Position numbers and translations under genes: made by a program. From Lathyrus oleraceus (lineage: Eukaryota; Streptophyta; Magnoliopsida; Fabales; Fabaceae), in assembly GCF_024323335.1 (NCBI RefSeq), contig NC_066583.1, positions 277,905,416 to 277,969,415 of the forward strand: a stretch of DNA of 64,000 nucleotides, read 5' to 3'. Positions 1 through 12,183 of this stretch are shown one piece after another (position 1 is the first letter of the stretch; every line of letters starts with the position of its first letter). The notes below the pieces were generated by a model. That model was not told the origin of the DNA. It did no database searches and was given only the letters and a program-made list of their open reading frames with translations.

Positions 1-419
1 AGAAGGTAGAAGTGGGTAATGTAAGACGCAAAGCACCCAGTCTGGCAGCTGAAACCGTCCAGGTAGAGAAGGCCCTTGTTGCTGAGAAAGAGAAGAAGCT
101 GTCCATTTCCTCTTATAAGCAAGCTCTGGAAGTGGTGAAAAACAGAGAGGCCCAAGGCTGGGGAAGGATCATTGACATCGTGGCAAAAGCAGACATGTTT
201 GGAGTCGGTTATCATCCGGATTTGGAGTCGTCTAGACCAGACAGAGGATGTCGTCCACTGTACGCCTTCGTCAGTGCAGGAATGTTGGATCCTGGTCATG
301 CCCGTTCAGTGGGTGAAGATGTTGACAGCAACCGCGAGCTTGAGGCGTGGATAAAGTCGTGCGTACCAGGCAACTGGAAGGCCTCCAAAAGCATCACTGT
401 CACTCATTCTGAAGAGTAG
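1..419 (+). pseudogene. Ogre-type polyprotein fragment between protease and RT (element A)
   Basis: The open frame runs in from the left edge and stops at 417-419. The translation resembles the stretch after the protease in Ogre-type Ty3/gypsy polyproteins: a segment SSYKQALEVV followed by a GWG.I-D motif and a FGVGYHP motif, which is the counterpart of the 'GLGY/GIGY' region seen in element B near 13975 (AGIGYSSGVF). No catalytic domain lies here; the protease itself would be upstream of the window. What follows on the same strand is a non-coding spacer and then RT remnants, which is the Ogre order. Because the 5' part is cut by the window edge, I cannot say whether the upstream gag and protease are better preserved than the pol. 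Identification rests on resemblance to the family, not on a database match. Confidence 0.6.
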
Positions 420-700
420 TATTTCTGTGTTTTAATTTTGTTTGCATGAAAGCCATACGTGTTGCCCGACACGTAATGGTCCATTGTAAGGGCCATCTCA
501 TGTGTTTCATTATGCAACATTTTGCATCAGTAATGAATGGATGTTTTTGTAGTTAAAAGCAGTGTTCCCTGTTTTTCATTTAATCTTGCAATTTAAAAAA
601 GAAAAAAAAACAAATAAAAATGGCAACGTTTTTTCATTCTCTTTCCTTTTGATTTTGTCTCGTTCCAAAGTGATTACTCTCCTGATCTCACCGATAACGA
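420..700 (+). other. Candidate Ogre-type intron between pro and RT (element A)
   Basis: About 280 bases without coding potential separate the post-protease frame from the RT frame, rich in T and A. Ogre elements are known to carry an intron at this place, spliced in part of the transcripts to join gag-pro to RT. A GTATTTCTG sequence just after the stop is a possible donor. I could not settle the acceptor, so this is inference from position. Confidence 0.4.
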
Positions 701-701
701 T

Positions 702-1390
702 TTGGTTACACCTCTGTATGGCTTCGACAATTCGACCTATCATGCCAAAAAAAGGGGCGAAGAAGATTGTGATTTGTTGGAATTAGCCAGGTCATTGAAA
801 CAAGAGGAGAAGGTGATCCAACCGCACGAGGAGCGATTCAAGATTGTTACCCCAAACTCCGCCGAGGTTAGAAAGCAAAAGCTGAGGCCGACAAAGGATG
901 AGAAAGAGAGAAGGTGTGAATGGACTATCAAGATGCGAGTAGAGCTAATCAGAAAGATGGATTCCCGGTACATCACAATGAGGTATTGGTTGATCATATA
1001 GCTCAGGTCTCAGTGTTTATCTTCATGGATGGCTTCTTGGCCAAGACCAGATTGAATTGTTTCCAGATGATATGAAGTAAACCAGGTCCATCACACGAAG
1101 GGTACCTTCTTGGTCTAAGTTGATGTCGTTCCGTCACATGAGGCCGGTCCCACGTATCAGAGGTCTACGGTGACTTTGTTTCATGATATGATTCATCGTG
1201 AAAGCAAATGCCATGTTGATGACATGATGACAAAGTCCCAAGCAGAACAGGGGCATCCAGTAGACTTGGGGCAAGTCGTTTGACCGTTTGAGACAACTCA
1301 TACTGTTGAGTCTGAAGCAGTGCACTTATGGAGTGTTGTCCGTCAAGCTACCGAGGCTTGTTGAGAGCGAATCAGAGGAATCGAGGTCGA
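702..1390 (+). pseudogene. Decayed reverse transcriptase region of Ogre element A
   Basis: Recognisable islands occur in order but in several frames. GEEDCDLLELARSLKQEEK and IQPHEE (about 755-830) match the region just before RT in Ogre pol; FMDGF (about 1024) is the RT motif A area; TLFHDMIH and VDDM (about 1175-1225) correspond to the stretch holding the catalytic YVDD; and IEVDPAK (about 1385) is the end of RT. Between them are large deletions and frameshifts, so no functional enzyme can be made. The counterpart in element B (14437-15456) is much better preserved. Confidence 0.75.
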
Positions 1391-1395
1391 TCCTG

Positions 1396-1397
<2 letters not shown>

Positions 1398-1429
<32 letters not shown>
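1398..1429. repeat. Homopolymer run of 32 A
   Basis: An uninterrupted run of about 32 adenines sits at the lysine codon of the decayed VDPAK motif of element A's RT. It looks like slippage expansion of a short A run in dead coding sequence. It is not a poly(A) tail of a retroposed copy, because the element's pol continues on the other side. Exact length may reflect assembly error. Confidence 0.9.
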
Positions 1430-1432
<3 letters not shown>

Positions 1433-2360
1433 CAGGAACCTCTGATTCTGATACCTCAGTGAAAGAGATAAATGTTAATCCGGTACTTGATAACCCTCGG
1501 GGGGTCTACGAGGTGCGTATTGAGTCAGCATGACTAGTCTTGTCGAAAAGAGTATGCAATTTACCCAAGCAAAAGGTTTATCGACCGTGAAACAATACAC
1601 TCACTGTTCGAAAAGACTTGATGTACTTTGGCATAGGCTGCTCGCCGACTGAGACAGTATATGCTGATTCATACCACTTTGTGGATGTCCAAAATGGATC
1701 TGATCAGAGATGTGTTTGAAGAAGCTAGTAGCAACCCATGGAAAGGTTATCAACCAAGGAAGTTTGAGGTCCCTGATGAGGACATCTCGAGGTACTCCAA
1801 TCGAAAGATTGAGAGTGACTGATCCCGGAGGAGGGGCCTGGCCTTGAATCCGAACGGATTCTGATGTCTGATGGGGAAGATGAGGTGAATAAGGTAGTGC
1901 TTCCCGGATCACAGTTGGTTGCACCAACAATGGTGGCTGAACATAAAGTCTGTATCTTGGATATTGGACCTAGGGATGTGTATCTACCTGGGGCAGTGTC
2001 TTCCTCGGGAAATATGAGAAATCAGAGAAGCCTGAATGGATAAGGACTCAGAATGACGCGTTGAGTCCAACTGAGGAAGAGGGCTGACAATTACTTGCTA
2101 TGGGACGGTTGTACCCAGGGAATGAAACGTGTTGTTGACCGAGAAGTGTGACCTCGTGCATACTATATGAGAGAATTGGTTGAAAAGGATCCTTCCTCCT
2201 CAAGACGATTGTGGGGCAAATGGACAAACAGTTATAAATGTCCATTCGTGGTCAAGACGGTTTCCTCTGATAAAACCTTGTTACTGACGACCACGGATGA
2301 TGACGATTTTTCATCCCCTGTGAATGCGGACGCAATTAGAAAATACTTCGTGAAAGAAAC
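1430..2360 (+). pseudogene. Decayed RNase H and integrase C-terminus of element A
   Basis: Around 1585-1700 a broken frame preserves the RNase H pattern of Ogre pol (CSKRLDVLWHRLL, then PLCGCPKWI, corresponding to the conserved 'LEKTCCALAWAAKRLRQYM' and 'WLISKMDPI' stretches still visible in element B near 15820-15910). Around 2167-2360 the frame PFVVKTVSSDKTLLLTT, followed by NADAIRKYFV, matches the C-terminal tail of Ogre integrase. Nearly all of the integrase core and the second RNase H are missing, so element A has lost most of pol by internal deletion. Confidence 0.7.
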
Positions 2361-2399
2361 CCGCTGGACAAAAAAAAATAAAGAGTCCAGGCAAAAAAT

Positions 2400-2637
2400 G
2401 GGCATCCCGGCGAACCAAGAAAAAAGAGAAAAGGTTCGGGCAAAAGTTAGGGATAATAAAAGAAAAGAACTGTACACCCGGCAAGTTGAAAACCCGCGAG
2501 GGCGACTTGGGCAAAAATGGGCATCCCGGCGAACCAAGAAAAAAGAGAAAAGGTTCGGGCAAAAGTTAGGGATAATAAAAGAAAAGAACTGTACACCCGG
2601 CAAGTTGAAAACCCGCGAGGGCGACTTGGGCAAAAAA
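2400..2637. repeat. Two 119-bp tandem copies at the start of element A's 3' UTR
   Basis: The unit starting GGGCATCCCGG at 2400 repeats at 2519 with no visible difference (period 119), and a third, diverged start occurs at 2638. The array lies directly after the integrase C-terminus, so it belongs to the element's 3' UTR. The open frames on both strands through this array arise from the repeat and are not separate genes. Confidence 0.9.
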
Positions 2638-2674
2638 GGGTATCCCGGTGGACTGAAACCCGAAAGGGCGGTCC
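2482..2674 (+). promoter_or_regulatory. Hairpin series in the 3' UTR of element A (GNRA-type loops)
   Basis: Three potential hairpins lie at 2482-2509, 2601-2628 and 2650-2674. The first two have outer stems CAAGTTG/CGACTTG, a one-sided AAAA bulge, an inner CCC/GGG stem and the loop GCGA. The third has GGACTG/CGGTCC, an AAA bulge, CCC/GGG and the loop GAAA. Both loops fit the GNRA tetraloop rule. Each hairpin is followed within a few bases by GGCAAAA (GAAA-like variant after the first two). The same architecture with other stem sequences recurs in element B (17895-17970). Function is unknown; the sequence supports an RNA structure, not a specific role. Confidence 0.6.
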
Positions 2675-2699
2675 AGGCAAAAGAGGGAATGAAACGAAC

Positions 2700-4049
2700 A
2701 ACTGCGTCCAGCATGACCGTGTGTGCTCTTGATGACTTGGCTAATCTCCGACAGAGACCGATCAGAAGCGTTTTGTTCAGAAGACAGAAGGTGCGGAAAG
2801 TCCTGAGGACATATGAGGTGTAACTGAGTTGGAACCCGATGAGATCGCAGTTTCACGTTGCCGTTAGGATAGATTTTTCTTTTATGTGCAATCACCTCTT
2901 TCCAGGGTTTGCTTCCTGTGTGTTGCTCAATTGTGAGCCATCTTTATTTCAGTCAAATAAAGCGTGTGTTCGGTCAAATAAATTTTGTTTTCGTGTCATT
3001 ACTGTTTTGATTACGAAAACATCTATTCATTTTGATAAGAATATTTGCATTTTGAAACATAGAGGTCTCTTCCAATGCATGCTTGTGTGATTGAAATCTG
3101 GGAATCTTACTTGGAAGTCTGAGTGACCTAAGTGTTGACATATCAAAACACCTGGGGCATACCTGGGGCACGTTGTATCTGACGATCTTGTGCAGGTGCT
3201 GTTAGACATCTTCACTCACTTGCCAGTTGTAATATGAACCTTTTTGACAAAAGATCCCCTCAGAGTCCAACCAGGGGCAAGGGATAGATGAACCGTGAAA
3301 AGACGGTGAAGGATTACAACGACGATCCTGGAAATTTAATCAAGAAGACTCTTCAAAGTCTGATGATTGGAAAGTATGTATGAATACCAGGAGCTCGATC
3401 CCCGTGGAGTACGGACGAGATTTGGAATACAAGATGATGGAGCAGAAAAGTCCAGAAGAGTCTGGGAGTTCTTAAAAGTGGAAAGTCAACACTATGGGTG
3501 GATGATGAGTCGACCGACATCCCCGTCCAACAAGATGTATCTCCCCAGAGGATTGAGAGTGTAATCTCCCTGGTAGATTCAAGATCGTTGTCTCCTCAGC
3601 AAGCCTGAAGGTCATCACGTCCCCAGCCCAGGCCAGTATTGAAGCTATCAGAGTTATTTCCCCTGCAGAGATACCTGTGGACAGTACCTTCTTTCCCCAA
3701 CAGATCTAAGGATTGTTTTTCCCCAGCAGGCATGTGCTTGCAGATTTCCCCAGTTGAGAATCCCCGCTGAGCGCCTGGCAGTTATTTTCCCCGGGAGTCC
3801 CCTAGTGGAGTTTATCAGTAGACTGTTGGTGTGTTCCCCAACAATTGGTCTTGTGATGCTATTATCCCCAGTATGGCCGTGAGTGCCTATCCCAAGCAGG
3901 TTTGTGGGAATTCATCTCCAGTATGATATGACGTGTCATCATCCTCAACAAAGTTGTTACTCTCACCACTATGGTTTTTCTCTCCAGCAGAATGGTGTGG
4001 TTTTTCCTCAGCAAGTTCCCCGAGTGGAGCGGGTCTCATGAAATACATC
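2700..4049 (+). other. 3' UTR of element A, CCCCAGCAG-rich
   Basis: No convincing coding frame. From about 3500 the sequence becomes a string of loosely repeated 'CCCCAGCAGAG' / 'TCCCC..CGGAGT' phrases separated by short unique stretches. The same style fills element B's 3' UTR (18480-20680), which supports assigning it to the Ogre 3' non-coding region. Confidence 0.6.
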
Positions 4050-4213
4050 TCCAGCAGCGATTCTCCTACATATGGATTGGTTGGGTCGTCCCTAATGGAA
4101 TAGCATTTATTTCTCCAGCAGTGATTCTCCTACATATGGATTGGTTGGGTCGTCCCTAATGGAATAGCATTTATTTCTCCAGCAGTGATTCTCCTACATA
4201 TGGATTGGACGGG
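4050..4213. repeat. 64-bp tandem repeat, about 2.5 copies
   Basis: The phrase TTCTCCTACATATGGATTGG starts at 4061, 4125 and 4189, giving a period of 64. It lies within the CCAGCAG-rich 3' UTR of element A. Confidence 0.9.
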
Positions 4214-4734
4214 TTTCTGTAGTAGACTGATATCTGTATCCCCAGCGGAGTTTACCTTTTCCCAGCAGCAGTGCTATTCTTCATGAATGTGAAGTTGCTT
4301 TACCATTCCTCAAGCAGAGCTCCCCGCAGAATATTTCCCCAAGAGGAGTCTCCCCACGGAGTCAGAGTATCTGATCATTTTGGCTCCCTGGCCAGGGTTC
4401 ATTTGCATTTTGCATGTAGTAATCATTGCATCTTCAAAAATCGCGTAGTATTTCCATTCCTAAATGGGGCATTACGCCATAGAAAAATTCAAACATATGC
4501 ATTCATGTGTTCGAAACCCCATCAAACCGTATTCCCTGCAGAGACGGATTTTTGTTCAACCTGTACAACGCATTGGCTACAGTTACTCCAGTCAACATTT
4601 GGTGTTTATAATCCCCACAGAGGTTTATTTCCTCACCTGTTGGTGACAGAAAGTTTGTTTCTCCCTAGTAAGGCCCCCTGCAAGTGTTCAGCCTAGCCCT
4701 GTCATCTTGAGGATGTCAGTATACCCTGTCAGCA

Positions 4735-5795
4735 CCCGTGTCTGGTCTTCTTTGGTGTCGGTAAACACCATCTTTCGGTGATTTCCAATCATGCGTAAGT
4801 GTCTGGTCTTCTTTTGATGTCGGTAAACATCCTCTTTCGATGTTCATAACGTCGCTATCCCTTCCCTAGTGAAGATTACTCCTCTCCGTTGGTGTCGATA
4901 AACGTCGAGTTTTTCCTAGTTATCCGGTGATGTCTAGTTGTACTCTCCCCATGTGGATTTACCTCTCCGTTGGTTTCGATAAACGACGAGTTTTTCCCAG
5001 TCGTCCGTCGACGTCTGGTTGTGTTTTTCCCAGTCGTCCGTCGACCTCTCCGTCGATGTCTGTAAACGTCGAGTATTCCCATTCATCTGTAAATGTCTGG
5101 TCGATCTTTTTGGTGTCTGTAAACATCATCTTTCGATGTCTGTAAACGTCGAGTATTCCCATTCATCTGTAAATGTCTGGTCGATCTTTTTGGTGTCTGT
5201 AAACATCATCTTTCGATGTCTGTAAACGTCGAGTATTCCCATTCATCTGTAAATGTCTGGTCGATCTTTTTGGTGTCTGTAAACATCATCTTTCGATGTC
5301 TGTAAACGTCGAGTATTCCCATTCATCTGTAAATGTCTGGTCGATCCTTTTGGTGTCTGTAAACATCATCTTCCGATGTCTGTAAACGTCGAGTTTTCTC
5401 CCAATCATCCGTTGATGTCTGGTCGAGTCTCCCCAGTCATTCATTAATGTCTGGTTACCTCTCCGTTGGTTTCGATAAACGTCGAGTTTTTCCTGGTCGT
5501 CCCCAGTTGGTTACCTCTCCGTTGGTCTTGGTAAACGTTGAGTTTTTCCCATTTCGTCTGTTGACGTATGGTTGTATCCCTTCCGGTCATTCATTAATGT
5601 CTGGTTACCTCTCCGTTGGTCTTGGTAAACGTTGAGTTTTTCCCATTTCGTCTGTTGACGTATGGTTGTATCCCTTCCGGTCATTCATTAATGTCTGGTT
5701 ACCTCTCCGTTGGTCTTGGTAAACGTCGAGTTTTTCCTAGTTGTCCGTTGGCATCTAGTTGTGATTTCTTCCCTCCATTCATCGTCGTTGCGATG
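4735..5795. repeat. Compound tandem array (80-bp and 94-bp units) in element A's 3' UTR
   Basis: From about 4735 a degenerate motif built on GTCTGGT...GTAAACGTCGAG recurs. Between about 5056 and 5400 it is homogenised into an 80-bp unit (GAGTATTCCC at 5071, 5151, 5231 and 5311, then a diverged copy at 5391). Between about 5500 and 5740 a second unit of 94 bp is duplicated (AGTTTTTCCCATTTCGTCTG at 5541 and 5635). Short open frames on both strands are by-products of the repeat. The array ends at an A-rich run (5828-5848). Confidence 0.9.
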
Positions 5796-6005
5796 TCTGG
5801 ATGTGGCTGTACCCTTTGAAAACAAAACCAAAAAAAAAAAAAAAAAAACAAATATATACCCAGCAATAAATCGAATCCCAGTGGACGTTTCCATTGGTGG
5901 ATCCCTGTATTGTGCAAATTCTACGGTTCTTTAGTATTCAATCCCTGTTTACCCTGAAAGTCTGACAGCCGTTGCTCTCATCCATTCGGGTTCCCAGCTG
6001 ATTGA

Positions 6006-6016
6006 ATAGGGGCAGC
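6006..6016 (+). promoter_or_regulatory. Polypurine tract of element A
   Basis: ATAGGGGCAGC directly precedes a TG-starting LTR. The same arrangement, ATAGGGGCATC followed by TGTAAGACCCC, marks element B's 3' LTR at 20681-20692, so the two support each other as plus-strand priming sites. Confidence 0.75.
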
Positions 6017-7219
6017 TGTAGCACCTCAAATTTGCACCTATCATTATACATACATTTTCATACTAGGTCATAGCATATCATGATCCATTGCATAGCATTT
6101 GCATTATCCCTCAGTTGCCTCAAGAGCAAGCAATCAAGAATTAGGTCAAACTAATCTCCTGATCAGTCAACCAAGCAAGCAAAGGAATTTCTCATTGAAC
6201 CAAGGCCTTGGGGTTTGTCCAACAAGTTCACATGACTTGGAGGTCTATTTGAAGTGATCAAGGCAAGGGTTGAAGACTTGGAGATCAGCAGTTCATGCCC
6301 AGACAGTCAAAAACCCTAAAAAAGTCAACTGTCAGTCAAAGCAGTGGATGGTGGTCATTCTTGTGGAATTTGGGCATCATGATCAATAATCAAGAATTCA
6401 TACAACTTGGGACATCATTTGAAGTCAAGTTCTCAAGGAATTAGGGTTTTGAAGTCATCAGTCAATGCATAATCAGTCAGAAACCCTAAAAGTCAACTGT
6501 TGGTCAACTATCCATTTAATCAATGATTGGATGATTGGAATTGGTTTGTGAGAGTTCATTCATGTCCAAATAGTCATCATATATCATGCCAAACACCATC
6601 ATGGAAGAATTTGAAGCCAGATCATGAATTTCCCAAAATGGAAACTGGGCCCGTAACTGAAACTTACTAAAAATGGAAAGTTTTGATCCTCAAACTTACA
6701 TCATGATACAAGCCTCAAATGAATTTTTGCCCAACATGAAAGTTGAAGATCTTGTTCTCCCATTTCCAAAAAGTCCTAGAACTCTCAATTCCCATGTGTG
6801 GTTGGCAAGTTATGATCGAATCGATTTCAGAAAATCTTGAACTTCAGAAGGCCATATCTCTCAAACCGTTTGGCCAATTTTGGTGGGGTTTTTTCCTACA
6901 AGTCACATTTGATCCCCTCTTTCCAAAAACATAAATTTCATGAGCCAAAACTTCACCAATCAAAATGGCATATTTTGACCTTTTTCATTTAAATGTAAGT
7001 TTGACCAAGAGTTGACTTTTTGACTCAAACATTTTTTCAGCATTTGGCCAATTGGGACAGCTCATAAATATCATTTTAAGTGTGTTTGCAAAGTCAAATT
7101 ATGCAGCACATGTGAATCTATACTTGGTTACTTGAATTGTAAGAAAGGTACAAATGCACCATGCTTGTCCATGCTTTCCACAACCATGCCTTGTACCAGC
7201 ATCATTATGCAGCATTCTT

Positions 7220-9480
7220 GATCATTCTTCTGTCACTTTTGAGGCCTTGTAGTGCAGCCATACTCCAATAGTACATGTGGCCATGTTTTCATACTTGAAT
7301 TTTGGAAGAAAAGTACAAAGCAACCTTCCACTCCATGCTTCAAACAATGCCTTGCACTGTCCATAGCAGATTTTGATCCACCTTTTCTGTCATGAGGACA
7401 TAGCAGCAACAACACAAGAGAACACACGGCAGACTTCACCCATCCACTTTGCTTTTGCACTTTTGCAAAGACCTATCAAACTCCAAAGAAAAAAAAACAT
7501 TTTGCAGAAAAAAACAACACAAAACAGCAGAGGACAGTCCATATTTTTCTGTCATGTAAAACAGCCATCACACAAACCAAATACACTCATACTCAAAAAA
7601 CCATTTTTTTGGCTATTTGAAAACAAGAGAAAAAACAGTAGATGAGATAAAACACACTTTTCTGTCATGGAGAACACTGCTAGCAGTGATCCAACAGCAA
7701 GAGTATAGATTCTCATTTGGCATTTGAAGAATTAAAAATTCTGTCTTGAAACCACCACTGGCCACACAACATAACTGATTTTGGGCATTTCTCAACACTG
7801 CACCCTGCTGTTGCAGAACTCATGCCTAAGAACTCCTGTGGTACATTTCCTCATTTTTGCTGTAAAAACAAGCCCTGCAAGCAACTTCCAACAGATTTTT
7901 CTTAGCCTCATCTTCCTGTCATGAGGAAGAGGTTGCAGCCACAACACAGCACAAGCAGCTTCTAAAAAAAACTGCATATAGCACTCTCCCAAAACCTGAC
8001 CTTGTTATTGGCATCCATCATTTTCTGTCATACACACACACATAGAACAAGCATTCACCCTGCCTGGCAACAAAAGAAATCACATTCATTCGAAACTGGG
8101 CCTGCTATTTGCATTCCAAACAGCTGCCACAAACCAACCACACTGCATACAGCATTATCTCAAACCCCACCTGGCCATTTTGCTTTGTACTTCAAAAACC
8201 CTGTCACCACATCCAACAGCAAAAAGCCAAAAGACTTCCCTTAACCAAACTGCTCACCCTCCAAACAATAGATAACCCTTGGCTCACTCTCTCATTGAAC
8301 ATGCTTTTCCTCAAAGTTGCAGCAATACAAGACAGCAGGAATGGATTATGGCCTGTCATGTGAAGTCTTATTAGAAAAAAAACTCCAAACCAGCCCACTC
8401 TCTAAAAAACTGATTTTGCTGTTTTGGCACAAAGAGATTTTTCTTCTGTCAAAAACAAAAAGCACCAAAACACCTTCACTCATTTTTCCAACCTCATCCT
8501 TGCTTGCTATTGGCATTTGATTTTTCTGTCAAAAAACATAGCAAGAGGAACAAAACCACCTTCACTCACTTCCTAAAGAATGGACTTGGCTTGGCCCTTG
8601 CTCTCCCACACAAACACATAAAACAGAACTTTCAACCCCCCATTTTTTTTCTGTCATAAGAAACCACAACAGCAACTGCTAACAGCAGATTTTAAAACTT
8701 CATCTTTTTCCTGTCATGAACAAGTAACAGCCAAACCAGCAAAAAAAACCTTGGTCCTCTCATTTTCTCTCAAGCCTCACTTTGGCTATTTTTCTAAAAC
8801 CAACCAAAAGCCTCACTCACCTTTTTTGCATTTTTCAAAACCCTGTCCAAAACACCACAAAACCTAGCCTGGCCCTGCTTGACACCATATCCTCCATCAA
8901 TTTCCTGTCATGAGTAACAACAATCACAGCCACACAAAACCATTTTGGCCAAGGAAGAAAAGCATGGCTCACATTCTAAAAAACTAACCTTGCTTGGCAA
9001 TTCTAATTTGCTGTCAAGAACCCCTAAGAATCAAACCCTGCAGCATCCAAGAGCAACATCCCACAGCAGGAATTCACCTTGCCTTTGCCTATCAAGAAAA
9101 CCTGTCAAGGGCTTCCAAGAACCTGAGCCTTGCATTGTGTTTCCAACATCCATTCTATCATTTTCTGTCATTTAACAAGCCTTGCTAGTAACCATCCAAC
9201 AGTAGAAAACCCTTGGCTCCCACTCTCTCAAAAACACACTTTGCATATTTTCCAAAAACTCATGATGAACTAAACCTGGCCTTGTTTGTTTTACCATCCT
9301 TTCACCATTTGAGTACACTAAGAGCAGCCACACAAACCAACAGAAATTTCACTCATGCCAAAACTCATTCTTGGCCATTTTTCTCAAGATCTTCAAAAAC
9401 TCAAGTAACCCTAGCAAGTTTATTGGTTCTTCTCATCCAAGCAACATAAAGCAGCAAATTAAAACTTCATTTCTTGTCAA
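7220..9480. repeat. Degenerate array built on CTGTCATG inside LTR A
   Basis: The word CTGTCATG or a close variant recurs at about 7387, 7549, 7662, 7916, 8025, 8353, 8446, 8526, 8651, 8711, 8905, 9011 and 9175, usually preceded by TTTT/TTTC and followed by A-rich sequence, CAGCAAC-like words and a 'CCTTGGC' or 'TTTTGGC' phrase. Spacing is irregular, about 60 to 330 bases. It looks like an old tandem array of a unit around 100-150 bp that has diverged. The ORFs here are A- and C-rich translations of the array. Confidence 0.6.
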
Positions 9481-12183
9481 AAGAAACCAGCAGTAGCAGC
9501 CAAAATCACAGAAGTTATTCATCCTAAAAAACTGCATTTTCCTAACTTCTTCCAAAAACTTTCAAGGAACACAGCTTGGCCAGCCTTGTTCCATTATCCA
9601 AGCAACCTTGTGAGCTTGATGTCATTATGTTTTCCCAACTGGAAGCAGCTTTTCCAACACTGTCTCCAAAGAAGCTCAGCCATGGCAGAAGTAGTTAGCA
9701 TCCAAACCAAGCCATCTCTTCTTCATCATTCATCTTTTGAGGACCTTGGGAGCAACTGTTTCAAGCATTGGACATCAAACAACAACTGCACCACAGCTCT
9801 TCTTCAAATTTTGGTAAATTTCGAATCTCTCATTTTCCAAAACCAGGCCATGCTTATTGTAGTTCCTTGTATGCTGATTCTATTGATATTTGAATCGTGT
9901 GAAATGGCCTTGTATTGAGTGAGAACTTTGATTCTTAAGTTTCATGTTCAAGTATGTTCTTGGTCATTGCTTGTTATGTAGCTCAAATTAATGAAAATCA
10001 AGGCTAGATTCATGTTGTATGTTGTTTGATGATCACAATGGTATAGCCAATTGCAATTTTTAGGCAAGTTTGAAAATCACGATTTGGGATGCCACTGTTC
10101 ATGAAACCCTAGCTTTGAATTTCCCAGATTTTTCCCCATTTTCGTGCTGCCTGGTTTAAACTCCCTCATCCAATCAAAACATTTCATTTTGTGCCCAAAA
10201 CGACTGTGTTTGGTTAAGTGAATCATGATATTACAACTTTGCCATTCTTGCTCCATTTATTTCATTGTTATTTCACATTTTATAGCCAATCTTCCAAAAA
10301 TCATAACTTGCTCATTTTTGATCCAAATTGAATGGGATTTTTTGTGTTGTGTTCATCATGATCTCTACTTTTTTATCATTATTTTTCCAGAATTTTTGGA
10401 TGAATGGTTTTCAAATGGCCTTAGGGTTTGTGACATGTGACCAAATTTTGTACACCTTGCCAAATCAATTGTGAAATGATGAGAATGTATCCAATGGCTC
10501 TCAAATTTTTTGTGCTTAAACTAGACACATTCATGGTGATTTTGGTATAAAGTTTGTGAATTTATCATTTGTGGTTTGTGAGATATGATTTTTTGAATTA
10601 GGGTGTGACAATTTGTGTCACACCATTGATGTCCAACTTCATGATTTTCATTGCCATGTTTCCTTACCTCCAAATGACCCCAAATTTTGCATGAACCTAC
10701 TCTTGTATGTCTAGTTGACTTGTGAATTTTCTTGGATTTAATTGAACTATTTTCCATTTGTTTGAGATTTTTCTTCCCTGCCTAGTCAAATGTTGACCTT
10801 GTGTGCCACTTGTTCCCATTTCATTTGTGAAATTCTCATACTTTATTGGATGGACATGAAATTTTGCATGAGATAACTAGACATCCTCATCTTTGCCATG
10901 GCTTTAGTCCCATTCATTTATCATACACCATTCTTGACTTATGATTTTTCTAAGTTGATGCATGTTTGGTTGACTTCTTTGAGCATGTTCAAATGTGCTT
11001 TGACTTTCTGATTTTCATTGACTGCCTTCCACTTGTCCAAATGGGATGAAATTTGACATGCTTACCATGCTATGTTTTAGGAGTGACCATGATTTATTTG
11101 GTGATTTTTGGAAATGTTTTAGTTTGCTTTTGATGCAAGTCTTGCTGTTGACTTCTGTGAGCTTCTGTTTGTCATGTTTTGACCTAAATGGTTCATGAAA
11201 TGATGATAGTGATTGATATGGATGTGAACCCAATTGGTTGTGTTTTCTAATTGATTGAACATGATTTGGGATGCTTGCCCCTTGCTGTTTGGACTTTTTT
11301 ATTCACTTTTGACCCTAGGCTTGCCCTAGTGGTCCTGTTACTCACCTTTGAGTTTGTGTTTTTCAGGTTGACCATCAAATGGCCATTGAGACCAATTCTT
11401 TTAACTGAGCTTGCTTGAATATTGTTGTCTAACCTCCTTGTTTTGTAGGTGGCTTGGCTCACATGCCTTAAGCCTTGTGCCTTGCACCTTCACTTGCTTG
11501 TGTTGACTGGTTGATGTCTGCTTCCTTTTGTTTTGTTTGAAGTTGCATACTAACATCTGCTTGACTGTTTCAGGTGCTTTAGTTGCTTAGTTCCTTGTGA
11601 ACTTTCTGCTTTGCTTTGCTTGTATAAGCAATTTGCATTGAGGTATGTCTCTCTTACTTCATGTAGTCTGGAAGACCTGGCCTGTTACTTGGCCAGGCAA
11701 CTGTCTGAAGTCCTCCTTAAGAGGCAATGTTTGTGATTGTTTGATTTTGTCCTTGCATAGAGTCAAAGTCCTCCTAAGTGAAGAGGCAATTGGTGGAAGG
11801 TAGGGATATGCAATCTATCCCCCACTATTCAGTGTGTCATCTGTTTTGCTCACACCACTGTGTTGATGCATTGCAGATACAAACCCAAGATCTTGTACAA
11901 CTGTACAGTTGAGTCAGTTCTAAATGTGTAGAAGGGTTCCCACTTTCTGAACCCACACATTCTTGTCTTGAGCTCTCCCAGGCCAGGGATAAGAGCTGTG
12001 AGGTCTCATCCTCACTTCATCCTTTCATCTGCTTCACCTTAGCCCCCTCAATGGCAAGGTTAAGAGCAACATTCACCCAGTTCCAGAGGTTTGTTTGTTG
12101 AGGTTGATATGACCCCTTGACTAAAACCTAACCCTTGTTTGAGCCACTTGTTTGTGTATAGCGTGTGCTATCTGTGCTTGTAG

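Noticed and set aside
1384..1435. Poly(A) run as a LINE or processed-copy tail
   Set aside because: The retroelement's pol continues on both sides in order, and no target duplication is seen.
2167..2895. Overlapping open frames on both strands after element A's integrase remnant
   Set aside because: They are produced by the 119-bp tandem repeat and by the hairpin region; no domain is present and the plus-strand frame is only the integrase tail followed by repeat.
4876..5162. Minus-strand frames in the 80-bp array
   Set aside because: Pure repeat translation (RRRTTGKN-type) with no start context or domain.
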